A stretch of DNA of 64,000 nt from an uncultured Oligoflexales bacterium (GTDB lineage Bacteria > Bdellovibrionota_B > Oligoflexia > Oligoflexales > JAPPIL01). Below are positions 8,155 through 17,020 of the stretch, piece by piece. The stretch spans positions 2,572,001-2,636,000 of the forward strand of contig OY282434.1 in NCBI GenBank assembly GCA_958296095.1, given 5' to 3'. A model generated the notes under the pieces. That model was not told the origin of the DNA, did no database searches, and saw only the letters and a program-made list of their open reading frames with translations. Numbering within the stretch: the stretch's first letter is position 1; the number at the start of each line of letters is the position of its first letter. The position numbers were made by a program, and so were the translations under genes.

Positions 8155-9768
8155 ATGCGTACGCTGGTGCTCTTTTTATCTGTACTGTCTCTAGCTTTTT
8201 TCAGTGCCTGTGGCTTTGATGGCGACAGCAAGAAGAAAGCCGCGCGCCCCGATAGCGATGGCAAGGATGATGGACAGCTGTCCGATAGCTTCGTCTCTAA
8301 GTGGCGCATTAGTGCTGAAGGGGAAACCCTTACTCTGCCGCTGTTGGGAGGCTTCAACTATGACTTCGTGGTCGACTGGGGCGATGGCCAAACAAGCGAG
8401 CACGATACCGCCGCCGCCGCGCATGTCTACGAAAAGGCAGGCATCTACACCATCAAGATCCACGGTCTAGTAGAGGCCTGGAACTTTGCCGTTGTGCCCC
8501 ACAGCCGTAACATGCTGTTGAGTGTGGAGGATCTGGGCGATGTCGGTTGGCGCAACTTGCAGGGAGCTTTTGCAGGCAGCAAGGAGCTTACCGCCGTCAG
8601 TGGTGGCAATACCTCCAGCGTTTACAGCATGCACACGATGTTCGAAGGGGCAACGGCAGTTATGCCTGAGACGAGCGATTGGGATACGCATCAGGTGCGG
8701 ACGATGACGGCGATGTTCATGGGGGCGAGTGCCGCCGATCCCGATGTTGGTGGCTGGGATACGGCGCAAGTGACGAGCATGCATTCGATGTTTCTCGATG
8801 CTAGTGCGGCCAAGCCTGATGTCAGAGATTGGGACACTGGGTCGGTCACCAACCTGAGCCATATGTTTATGAATGCGGTAGTTGCCATGCCTGAAGTTGG
8901 CGGGTGGAATACCGCCAAGGTCACCAACCTGAGCAGTATGTTTCAAGGTGCGGTCGCGGCCGATCCCGATGTCAGCAACTGGGATGTGTCGGCAGTCACC
9001 AACATGAGCTACATGTTTGCAGAGGCTGTATCTGCCAACCCCATGGTGAGCAAATGGGATACGAGTGCCGTGACCAGTATGCGCGGCATGTTTACGCGTG
9101 CTACTAGTGCCAACCCCGTCGTCAACGATTGGGATACGAGTGCCGTGACCAGTATGCGCGGCATGTTTCTCGATGCCATCTCTGCCGATCCTCGTCTTGA
9201 CTGTTGGGATGTTGGTAAGGTGAGCGACATGCGCCACATGTTCAGCGGTGCAGTCAAGGCGGACGTTGACCTGTCAAAGTGGGATTTCGGCACCGCGATT
9301 TTTATGCATGGCATGTTTAACGGTGTGTCCCTCTCCACCAAGAACTACGATGCTCTGTTGAGCCGACTTTTAGAAACATCCCCACGTTCCCACCTCATCT
9401 TCGATGCGGGCGAATCCCGATACAGTGCGGCCGCGATGGAAGCGCATACAAGCTTGATCGACAAAGGTTGGCATCTCAGCGATGCTGGTATGGTGACTCA
9501 ACCACATCCAGACGAGATAGATCCTCCCTCCGACAATGGCGAGGGCAACGCGGGCGGTAATGGCAATGATGACAATGCTGGCGGTGATGGCAACGCGGGC
9601 GGTGATGGCAACGCGGGCGGTGATGGCAATGATGGCAATGCTGGCGGCGGCGATGGCAATGATGACAATGCTGGCGGCAATGGCGGTGATGGCAATGATG
9701 ACAATGCTGGCAACGCGGGCGGTGATGGCAATGATGGCGGTGATGGCAACGCGGGCAATAATGGTTGA
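8155..9768 (+). CDS. Lipoprotein with PKD-like domain and BspA/DUF285 repeats
   Basis: 537 residues. A lipoprotein signal (LAFFSAC, Cys19) is followed by a linker. A PKD-like beta-sandwich then spans about residues 50-105 (YDFVVDWGDG... HVYEKAGIYTIKI). From about 125 to 395 there are tandem repeats of about 26 residues of the form W-D-T-x-x-V-T-x-M-x-x-M-F-x-x-A, the BspA-like/DUF285 surface leucine-rich family known from Bacteroidota, mycoplasmas and protists, where members act in adhesion. The last 75 residues are a Gly/Asn/Asp/Ala tail encoded by short DNA repeats. It is the first of three co-directional paralogues. Likely surface exposed; the ligand is unknown. Confidence 0.85.
   Translation: MRTLVLFLSVLSLAFFSACGFDGDSKKKAARPDSDGKDDGQLSDSFVSKWRISAEGETLTLPLLGGFNYDFVVDWGDGQTSEHDTAAAAHVYEKAGIYTIKIHGLVEAWNFAVVPHSRNMLLSVEDLGDVGWRNLQGAFAGSKELTAVSGGNTSSVYSMHTMFEGATAVMPETSDWDTHQVRTMTAMFMGASAADPDVGGWDTAQVTSMHSMFLDASAAKPDVRDWDTGSVTNLSHMFMNAVVAMPEVGGWNTAKVTNLSSMFQGAVAADPDVSNWDVSAVTNMSYMFAEAVSANPMVSKWDTSAVTSMRGMFTRATSANPVVNDWDTSAVTSMRGMFLDAISADPRLDCWDVGKVSDMRHMFSGAVKADVDLSKWDFGTAIFMHGMFNGVSLSTKNYDALLSRLLETSPRSHLIFDAGESRYSAAAMEAHTSLIDKGWHLSDAGMVTQPHPDEIDPPSDNGEGNAGGNGNDDNAGGDGNAGGDGNAGGDGNDGNAGGGDGNDDNAGGNGGDGNDDNAGNAGGDGNDGGDGNAGNNG
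9538..9765 (+). repeat. Short tandem repeats encoding the Gly/Asn/Asp tail
   Basis: Nine-base units of the kind ggtgatggc/aatgatgac/aacgcgggc are repeated and shuffled through the 3' end of the lipoprotein gene, giving the residues G, N, D and A only. Unit lengths are multiples of three, so unit gain or loss keeps the frame. Confidence 0.85.
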
Positions 9769-9794
9769 AGCTTGGGCTTGATTAGGAGTTGGTG

Positions 9795-10718
9795 ATGAGA
9801 AACTTGCTGTTAGGTGTGTTGTTTTTTGCGGTTGGTGGGACACTGTTGGCGGCAGCTGATTTTGTCTCGGTCTGGGAGGTAAGTGACGACAACTTGCAGG
9901 TGGTATTGCCGGTGCCGCGTGGCTTCAACTACGATTTTAAGGTTGACTGGGGCGATGGAACGCACGGGCAGGTGACCGCGTGGGACGATGCTGAGGCTAC
10001 GCATACCTACGCACAAGCTGGCACGTACACGCTTACCCTCAGCGGCTTAGTGGAGGCGTGGAGTTTTTGGAAAATACCTCACAGCAAGAACATGATCACC
10101 GCCGTCACCAATCTTGGCAGTGTCGGCTGGCGCAACTTTTTCGGTGCTTTTCTTGCCTGTGCGAACCTTACCGAAGTGGCAGGTGGTGATACGTCACAGG
10201 TGACGGACATGCGTTACATGTTTGCCCATGCGCCATTGGCGACGCCAGACACCTCTGGTTGGGATACGGCGCAGGTTACCGACATGGCAGGCATGTTTTG
10301 GCAGGCGAAGTCAGCCAATCCAGAGGTTAGCAATTGGGACACAGCCAAAGTGACCGACATGAGCTACATGTTTTCCGCGGCTGGCAGTGCTAGTCCTGAG
10401 GTCAGCAACTGGAAGGTGGCACAGGTAACGAGCATGCGCGGCATGTTTTATCGCGCCTCTGCGGCAGCACCGAACATGCACGAGTGGGACTTTACCCAGA
10501 TCACTGACATGTATCGCATGTTTTGGGGAGTGACCTTACCGACAGATGTTTACAGCCGCATGCTGATGCAGTTGGCAACGACTTCGGCGGCAAAGAACGT
10601 AGTATTGCACGGCGGCTATTCCAAATACAGCACCGAGGCGGTCATGGCACGACAAGAGCTGACGGCACGAGGTTGGGTGCTGATCGACGGTGGACGCACT
10701 TATGACCGTGCCCTCTGA
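9795..10718 (+). CDS. Secreted PKD-like/BspA (DUF285) protein
   Basis: 307 residues, a shorter paralogue of the preceding protein. A Sec signal peptide (LLLGVLFFAVGG...LLAAA) has no cysteine at the cleavage site, so it is probably soluble or otherwise anchored. A PKD-like domain (YDFKVDWGDGTHG...THTYAQAGTYTLTL) leads into five DUF285-type repeats ending in the shared closing motif (WDFTQITDMYRMFWGV...YSKYSTEAV). ATG 9795 was chosen because AGGAG (9784-9788) lies six bases upstream; TTG 9789 and GTG 9792 are open in frame but sit against the box. The 26-base gap from the previous gene suggests one operon. Confidence 0.85.
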   Translation: MRNLLLGVLFFAVGGTLLAAADFVSVWEVSDDNLQVVLPVPRGFNYDFKVDWGDGTHGQVTAWDDAEATHTYAQAGTYTLTLSGLVEAWSFWKIPHSKNMITAVTNLGSVGWRNFFGAFLACANLTEVAGGDTSQVTDMRYMFAHAPLATPDTSGWDTAQVTDMAGMFWQAKSANPEVSNWDTAKVTDMSYMFSAAGSASPEVSNWKVAQVTSMRGMFYRASAAAPNMHEWDFTQITDMYRMFWGVTLPTDVYSRMLMQLATTSAAKNVVLHGGYSKYSTEAVMARQELTARGWVLIDGGRTYDRAL

Positions 10719-10736
10719 TTTTCGCGGCACGGTGGC

Positions 10737-13700
10737 ATGACGGACGTGAGCCGAAGACTGGCGCAGGTCGTGCTTAGCATGTCCTTGATCGGCTGTTCAA
10801 CACAGCCACCAGCCTTTCTGCGCAGTGCCGCCACCGACGGCGCGCTGGTCGTAGAGTTTTTGATCCGTAAGTCTGACCCCACGATCCGCTTGCCGTTACC
10901 CAAGGGCTTTGCCTACGATTTTAACGTCGACTGGAACGACGGCTCTGAATCTAATATCGATGCCTACGATCACCCTGAGGTGATGCACACCTATGACAAG
11001 ATAAGAACTTACCGCATCGTCATCAGTGGCAAGGTTGAGTCCTGGAGTTTTTGGAAAGTTCCCCACAGCAAAGATCGCGTTGTCTCGGTGGAGGATCTGG
11101 GCGATGTCGGTTGGAAAAGCCTGGTCGGGGCTTTTTATGACTGCAATTTGCTGGAGAGCACTGCAGGTGGTGATACTTCTTCCGTCACCGACATGAGTTA
11201 CATGTATAGCCGCTCGCCGTTGGTAGTGCCAGATACGAGTGGCTATGACACCGGTCGGGTCAAGACGATGCGGGCAATGTTCGACAGAGCATCGTCGGCC
11301 AAACCAGACGTGAGCAAGTGGGATACGTCGGAAGTCAAAGACATGTCGGGGATGTTTGCCAGAACCACTGCGGCGCGTCCGCAGACTGGTAGTTGGGACA
11401 CGTCGAAGGTTGTCGTGATGTCAGACATGTTCCGAGATGCCACAGTTGCCAATCCCGATGTGGCGCGCTGGGATACCGGCCAGGCCACCGACATGTCGTC
11501 GATGTTCAACGGGGCTGCGGTTGCCAACCCTTACGTTACCGACTGGGACACTGGCAGAATTGTCTCCATGTATGCCATGTTCAAAAACGCGGCCTCAGCT
11601 AGGCCTGACATGTCACGCTGGAATTTCGCCAACATTCGCTTCATGGATGACATGTTCAAGGGCGTGGTGTTACCGACTCCTACCTACAGTCGTATGTTGC
11701 AGCGAGCGGCAATTACCGCGCAGCAACAAGGGGTGGTGTTGCATGCTGGCAGGAAGACACAATACAGTCTTGAGGTGATAGACCTGCGTGAAATTCTCGT
11801 TAAAAATCTGCAATGGCAGATCATTGACGGCGGCCTTGATACTTCTTCACGGGCCTTCTCCACTCGCTGGGAGGTAACCAGCCGTGACCTCACCGTCGAA
11901 CTGCCGCTAGTGTGTGATAACGGCAGTGGTGGCCGTTACGACTATAACTTTAGGGTTAACTGGGGGGATGGGCTTGAATCTACCGTGGTCAAGTGTGATG
12001 ACGACGATCGTCTGCACACCTACGCACGGCCAGGTGCTTATACGGTGACCATCGAAGGTTTGCTGGAAGCGTTTAGTTTTAAGCAACACCCACGTAGCCG
12101 CGACCAACTTACCAATGTTTGGAATCTTGGCACGATGGGCTGGAAGAGTTTGCGAGGAGCATTTGCCCACAGCAAAAACTTAACCACGGTCGCGGGTGGC
12201 AATACGACGCTGGTAACGGATATGAGCTACATGTTCCACGGCGCAGAACGTGTTGACCCTGAGGTCAGCGGCTGGAATACCAGCAGAGTCACCGATATGA
12301 AGTGGATGTTCAAGGAGGCGGCGGTGGCACGTCCGAACGTCAGCAATTGGAATGTCGCGGCGGTCACTGATATGCGGCAGATGTTTAAGGATGCCCCGCG
12401 GGCACAGCCAGACATGTCGGGGTGGAATTTCGCCAACGTCAGATACATGGATGAAATGTTTGTCGGGGTCAAGTTGCCGACCACTACCTACGACAAGATG
12501 TTGCTGTGCCTCTGCTCAACATCGAAGAACAGGGAGATAGAGGTAAAGCTACACGGAGGAGATTCCAAATACAGCCTGCTTGATTATGATGTTGGCGATT
12601 TGCCCTGTAACCGCAACTCTAACTGCACCGATGCTGACGGTCGGCTCATAAGAGACGCGGAGTCGGCGCGCCAGCGACTTGACAAGAATAACGAGGGCAA
12701 GTGGATTATTAACGATGGTGGCTTACAACGTGTGCCCGCCCCGTTTGTGACCCGTTGGCTGCTACCTAATGGCGGCCAGATTACACTACCGTTGGTGCGC
12801 AGGAAGGGACTGTTCTACGCCCTTGAAGTAGAGTGGTGCGATGGGGAAAGAGATAGCATCAGCGGTGATGAGTGGGAACTGGACAGTGCTACGCACAGCT
12901 GTCCTGCACCCGCATCTCGTGATCTTGAAGACCTGCCCAAAGTTATCATCAGTGGCAGCATTGGTAGTGGTCGCTGGAGTTGTCGTGACTTTGCAGGTGA
13001 AGGTCGTTGCGACAATCTTTATGCAGTTGATGATCTCGGTGATCTCAAATGGAAAAACTTAAGCGGGGCATTTGCTTTTGCTAAATCTTTGGTGGTTTTC
13101 AGAGGTGGCAACACCGCGGCAGTGACTGACATGAGCTTGATGTTCTGGAAGTCGCCGCTCGTCAGACCAGATGTCTTGCATCTTGATGTGAGCAAAGTGC
13201 AGAACATGAGCGGCATGTTTTACGAAGCTCTTTCCGCTAGTCCTGATGTCAGTGAGTGGAATACTTCTAAAGTTAGGAACATGAGTTGGATGTTTGCCAA
13301 GACTAGGCGGGCTGACCCTGATGTCAGTAATTGGAACACCTCCCTGGTGACCAGCACGGCGCGCATGTTTTCGCAAGCATTGGTGGCTAATCCTGATGTC
13401 AGCAATTGGCATATGGGGCGGGTCACCGACCTGAGCTATATGTTTCACCGCACGAGTAGGGCTGTTCCTCACATCGCCCAGTGGAATACCTCGCAGGTGA
13501 CCAACATGGCAGGTATGTTTCGTCATGCTGCCGCCGCCAAACCCGATGTCAGCAGTTGGGACACTTCTCGTGTGACGGATATGAGTCACATGTTTGCTGA
13601 TACCAAATTAGCGACACCAGACGTTAGTAACTGGAACGTCAGTCAGGTAACAACTATGCGCGGTATGTTTCGCAATGCCAGTGTTGCCAATCCTGTCGTT

Positions 13701-14234
13701 GACAACTGGGATACGGCACAGGTCACCGATATGAGCAATATGTTCAACGCGGCCTTAAGGGCACGCCCTAACGTTTCTGAATGGGAAGCACATAGCGTTA
13801 CCAATATGCGTGGCATGTTTCGTGATGCACCGCGTGCTAACCCCGATGTTTCTAACTGGTATGTGGCTAGAGTTATCGATATGAGTCAGATGTTCATGAA
13901 TGCGGTTAGTGCTGAACCAGATGTCAGCAACTGGAATATTTCTAGGGTGAAGGACATGCGCTTCATGTTTATGGGGGCTGAGAAGGCGAGCAAAAATTTA
14001 AACGTCGAAAGCTGGAACTTTGCCCAAGTAGAAAGGATGGGAGCAATGTTCCAATACTTAACCTTACCGACGGTCACGTATAGCAAAATGCTAATGAGGA
14101 TCTTACAAACTACCACCAAGAAAGACGTAACTCTGCATGGTGGTACATCAAAATACAGCGCACAAGCTGCAATTGCTCGTTCTCGACTTATCGATGACAA
14201 GGGTTGGAATATTACCGACGGTGGTCTTGAGTAG
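10737..14234 (+). CDS. Giant lipoprotein with three PKD-like/BspA (DUF285) modules
   Basis: 1165 residues. The N-terminus (VVLSMSLIGCSTQPP) carries a lipobox. Three modules follow, each a PKD-like domain and a run of DUF285 repeats: roughly residues 30-370, 370-665 and 665-1165. The third PKD-like domain is divergent (Cys-containing, YALEVEWCDGERDS), and its repeat run is the longest, about thirteen units. Each module ends with the same closing block (YSKML...LHGG.SKYS...WxIxDGG) seen in the two smaller paralogues, so the protein looks like a fusion of three units of that kind. Only 18 bases separate it from the upstream gene. Expected to reach far from the outer membrane as an adhesin-like fibre; this is inferred from architecture. 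Confidence 0.85.
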   Translation: MTDVSRRLAQVVLSMSLIGCSTQPPAFLRSAATDGALVVEFLIRKSDPTIRLPLPKGFAYDFNVDWNDGSESNIDAYDHPEVMHTYDKIRTYRIVISGKVESWSFWKVPHSKDRVVSVEDLGDVGWKSLVGAFYDCNLLESTAGGDTSSVTDMSYMYSRSPLVVPDTSGYDTGRVKTMRAMFDRASSAKPDVSKWDTSEVKDMSGMFARTTAARPQTGSWDTSKVVVMSDMFRDATVANPDVARWDTGQATDMSSMFNGAAVANPYVTDWDTGRIVSMYAMFKNAASARPDMSRWNFANIRFMDDMFKGVVLPTPTYSRMLQRAAITAQQQGVVLHAGRKTQYSLEVIDLREILVKNLQWQIIDGGLDTSSRAFSTRWEVTSRDLTVELPLVCDNGSGGRYDYNFRVNWGDGLESTVVKCDDDDRLHTYARPGAYTVTIEGLLEAFSFKQHPRSRDQLTNVWNLGTMGWKSLRGAFAHSKNLTTVAGGNTTLVTDMSYMFHGAERVDPEVSGWNTSRVTDMKWMFKEAAVARPNVSNWNVAAVTDMRQMFKDAPRAQPDMSGWNFANVRYMDEMFVGVKLPTTTYDKMLLCLCSTSKNREIEVKLHGGDSKYSLLDYDVGDLPCNRNSNCTDADGRLIRDAESARQRLDKNNEGKWIINDGGLQRVPAPFVTRWLLPNGGQITLPLVRRKGLFYALEVEWCDGERDSISGDEWELDSATHSCPAPASRDLEDLPKVIISGSIGSGRWSCRDFAGEGRCDNLYAVDDLGDLKWKNLSGAFAFAKSLVVFRGGNTAAVTDMSLMFWKSPLVRPDVLHLDVSKVQNMSGMFYEALSASPDVSEWNTSKVRNMSWMFAKTRRADPDVSNWNTSLVTSTARMFSQALVANPDVSNWHMGRVTDLSYMFHRTSRAVPHIAQWNTSQVTNMAGMFRHAAAAKPDVSSWDTSRVTDMSHMFADTKLATPDVSNWNVSQVTTMRGMFRNASVANPVVDNWDTAQVTDMSNMFNAALRARPNVSEWEAHSVTNMRGMFRDAPRANPDVSNWYVARVIDMSQMFMNAVSAEPDVSNWNISRVKDMRFMFMGAEKASKNLNVESWNFAQVERMGAMFQYLTLPTVTYSKMLMRILQTTTKKDVTLHGGTSKYSAQAAIARSRLIDDKGWNITDGGLE

Positions 14235-14950
14235 ATTGCCGCGGCTCTTTGTATCGCTCGCTTCGCTACGCGGCTTTTTTGTAACGCTCGCTTTCTAGCT
14301 CGCTTCGCTCGCTACGCTGCTTTTTGTATCGCTCGCTTCCTAGCTCGCTCCTCGTCCTCGGACCTCTTGCTATCGCATTCAGGCTTGCCTGCCAGCCTCT
14401 CTGCCTGCCCTCAAACCTCTCGTTATTGCGTTCAAGCTTGCCTACCGAGAGCTTCATGAAGGGCGCGGCGAGGCCGTACGAAAACTCGACCACAAATACT
14501 GCCATATTGTCGTTAGATTATGCTTTTAGATAAAAGCATGTCCCATACCCTACTCAGGGCGAGTTTCTCGGCAGGTCTGCGCCGTGCCAAGACAACGGAG
14601 ATTTGTGATAAGGAAGGTCTTTGCCTCTCGTTATTGCGTTCATGCTTGCCTACCGAGAGCTTTATGAATGGCAGGGAGAGACCGTGCGAAAACTCGACCA
14701 CAGATATTGCCATATTGCCGTTAGATTATGCTTTTAGATAAAAGTATGTGCTTATACATGCTCAGGTCGAGTTTCTCGGCAGGTCTGCTCCCTGCCAAGA
14801 CAACGGCGGTACGGGATAAGGAAGGTCTCTGCCTCTCGCGGTTGCGCTCAGGCTTGCCTGCTAGCCCCTTTGCTTGCTCCCAAGCCTCTCGGCGGTTGCG
14901 TTGAGGCTTGCCGACCGAGATCTCCATGAAGGGCGGGGGCATATCTGGAA
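14235..14950 (-). repeat. Intergenic palindromic repeat block 3
   Basis: This is the same family as block 1 in reverse orientation, starting right after the stop codon of the giant lipoprotein gene. It includes a perfect 9-bp stem with a 2-base loop at 14520-14528/14531-14539 inside the larger hairpin, and the left member of a 189-bp direct repeat (14671-14859). Confidence 0.85.
14671..14859. repeat. Long direct repeat, left copy (pair at 16324-16512)
   Basis: Bases 14671-14859 match 16324-16512 with a constant offset of 1653 and a single difference (gggat versus gggct) by my alignment. The pair brackets the split rpn gene. Other repeat copies in the window differ far more, so this pair is recent or recently homogenised. 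Confidence 0.85.
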
Positions 14951-14966
14951 AAATTGGCTGAAATCT

Positions 14967-15354
14967 TTAATTTTTTAATTTTCGCTTGATTGCCGTCAGC
15001 TCTTTCTTGGTCAACTGCAGAAATTTGCACACCTGAGCTTCAGGCACGCCATCGCTAAGCATTAGCTGAGCAGCCTCCATCTGCTTTTGCTCGACACCCT
15101 TCTGCAAGCCCAGCTGCTCGCCCTGCTCGATGCCCTCGGATCGTCCCTGCTTGATACCCTTCTGCAAGCCCAGCTGTTCGCCCTTCTGCAAGCCTCGTCG
15201 CTCAGCTCGTTCCAGTCCAAAATACATCGTTGGCACGAATCGCTCCTCCTCTTGCTTGTGCGGCCAGCGCTTACGATCAACACGATCAAAATCCTGGCGC
15301 TTCACCCCCCTATCGGCCGCATCACAATAATCCATTAGCATGTTACCCAAAAGC
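14967..15354 (-). pseudogene. Rpn/PD-(D/E)XK recombinase, C-terminal half of split gene
   Basis: The C-terminal half of an Rpn-family protein, nearly identical to the fragment at 455-991 (LLGNMLMDYCDAADRGVK..., then FVPTMYFGLERAERRG and the same end, KKELTAIKRKLKN). It has fewer tail units than the first copy: two GEQLGLQKG-type units plus a variant GIKQGRSEGIEQG. The frame stays open upstream to 15506, but everything beyond about 15354 is translated repeat sequence, so the natural N-terminus is missing and lies across the repeat at 15656-16124. Probably not functional unless the repeat is tolerated. Confidence 0.75.
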
Positions 15355-15655
15355 TGCGCTACGCGCCACGCGGCTTTCTGTATCGCTCGCGTCCTAGCTC
15401 GCTTTTTGTCCTCAGACCTCTTGCTATCGCGTTGAGGCTTGCTTACCGAGAGCTTTATGAACGGCAGGGCGAGACCGTACGAAAACTCGACCACAAATAC
15501 TGCCATATTGCCACCAGGTTATTTTTTGCACAAGGCATGTGCTTGCACCTATCTCAGGGGAGAGTTTCTCGGTAGGTCTGCGCCGTGCCAAGATAACGGA
15601 GGCATGGGCTAAGTGGTATCTTTGCCCCCTCGCTTTCTAGCCTCGCTGCCAAACT
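15355..15655 (-). repeat. Repeat block 4, inserted between the two halves of rpn
   Basis: About 300 bases of the same palindromic family, with aaactcgacc and gagagttt arms and the tagcccatgcctccgttatcttggcacggcg-type module. It separates the N- and C-terminal parts of one rpn gene, with rpn sequence on both sides in the same orientation. Confidence 0.8.
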
Positions 15656-16124
15656 CCCAACTGAGGTAATCCTGCGGCGGCTCGTAGTCCTTATCCTCGC
15701 AACAAAGCAAAATTACAGGAATAATCAACTCATAGGGTTCGCCTGGCTGCCTCGTCCGCCTTTTGCTGCGCGCTTTGCATTCCGCCACGTAATATTCCAT
15801 GGCTTGCAAGACAGCATCACGATCCTTATAGCTCTTATGCTCAAGAATTATTGACAGGATAACGATCCTGTTTGTGATGCCCCACAAAGGTAGCTGCACT
15901 ATGATGTCGGTGCGTAACTCACCTCCCGGCCCCTTGATAAGCACGCTGTCTCTGATGACCAGCTTGTCGACAACAAACATAGCAAAGGCCGCTTCTGAAA
16001 AAACTAATCGCAATAATCCAATAAGATATTTCTTTTGTTTGAAAACCATCTTAAAGAATTCATCATGGGGATTGTGGGATCTTCTCCTAGCTCTTTTCGC
16101 AGCTTGCTTTCGCTTGACCACCAA
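15609..16124 (-). pseudogene. Rpn/PD-(D/E)XK recombinase, N-terminal half of split gene
   Basis: 171 codons. Residues 18-157 are the Rpn catalytic domain: HDEFFKMVFKQKKYLIGLLR, then RTDIIVQLPLW with the motif Asp and IILEHKSYKDRDAVLQAMEYY with the E-x-K pair, so the nuclease core is intact. After WEFGS the sequence turns into repeat (EARKRGGKDTT) and stops at 15609. The missing C-terminal half is at 14967-15354. An intact relative of full length is at 59548-60555. The upstream edge borders block 5. Confidence 0.8.
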
Positions 16125-16189
16125 GTCACCTCCATAAATTTACTGAATGCACTCAGGGATAGTATAGCATTTCTGTGCCAGCTGTGCGA

Positions 16190-17010
16190 CGCTTTCTGTA
16201 TCGCTCGCGTCCTAGCTCGCTTCGCTACGCGGCTTTTTTGTAACGCTCGCTTCCTAGCTCGCTGCATGCGCTCTGATCTCCCTGTATTGCATTCAAGCTT
16301 GCCCACCAAGAGCTCCATGAACGGCAGGGAGAGACCGTGCGAAAACTCGACCACAGATATTGCCATATTGCCGTTAGATTATGCTTTTAGATAAAAGTAT
16401 GTGCTTATACATGCTCAGGTCGAGTTTCTCGGCAGGTCTGCTCCCTGCCAAGACAACGGCGGTACGGGCTAAGGAAGGTCTCTGCCTCTCGCGGTTGCGC
16501 TCAGGCTTGCCTCAGGCTTCCCGCGGTTGCGTTCAAACTTGCTTGCAGAGAGCTCCATGAATGGCGAGGCGAGGCCGTGCGAAAACTCGACCTCAAATAC
16601 TGCCAACACCATAGTCAGTTTATTTTTTTGCACAAGGCATGTGCTTGCACCTATCTCAGGGGAGAGTTTCTCGGTAGGGCTGCGCCTCGCCAAGATAACG
16701 GAGATTTGTGATAAGGGACTAGCTCCGCTTGGGTTTGCATCAGAACCCCTTGCTTGCCCTCAGGCTCCTCGGCGGTTGCCCACACCTCTTGCCCACCAAG
16801 AGCTCCATGAATGGCGCGGTGAGGCCGTACGAAAACTCGCACCACAAATACTGCCAATACCGCAGTCAGTTTATTTTTTTAGATAAAGCATGTGCCATAC
16901 CCACTTAGGGCGAGTTTCTCGGTAGGGCTGCACCGTGCCAAGACAATGGAGATTTGTGCCAAGACGACGGAGACACGTGGCAGTAGCCCCGCCGTGCCAT
17001 GACCTAGCTG
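16190..17010 (-). repeat. Intergenic palindromic repeat block 5
   Basis: A reverse-oriented block of the same family with three hairpin modules. It includes the right copy of the 189-bp direct repeat (16324-16512), whose arms aaactcgacc/ggtcgagttt pair perfectly. It ends 10 bases beyond the stop of the ABC transporter gene. No gene seen inside. Confidence 0.85.
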
Positions 17011-17020
17011 GTCGGGTAAA

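Noticed and set aside
8467-9237. Reverse-strand 256-codon frame over the DUF285 repeats
   Set aside because: A shadow of the regular repeats on the forward strand; no signal or start support.
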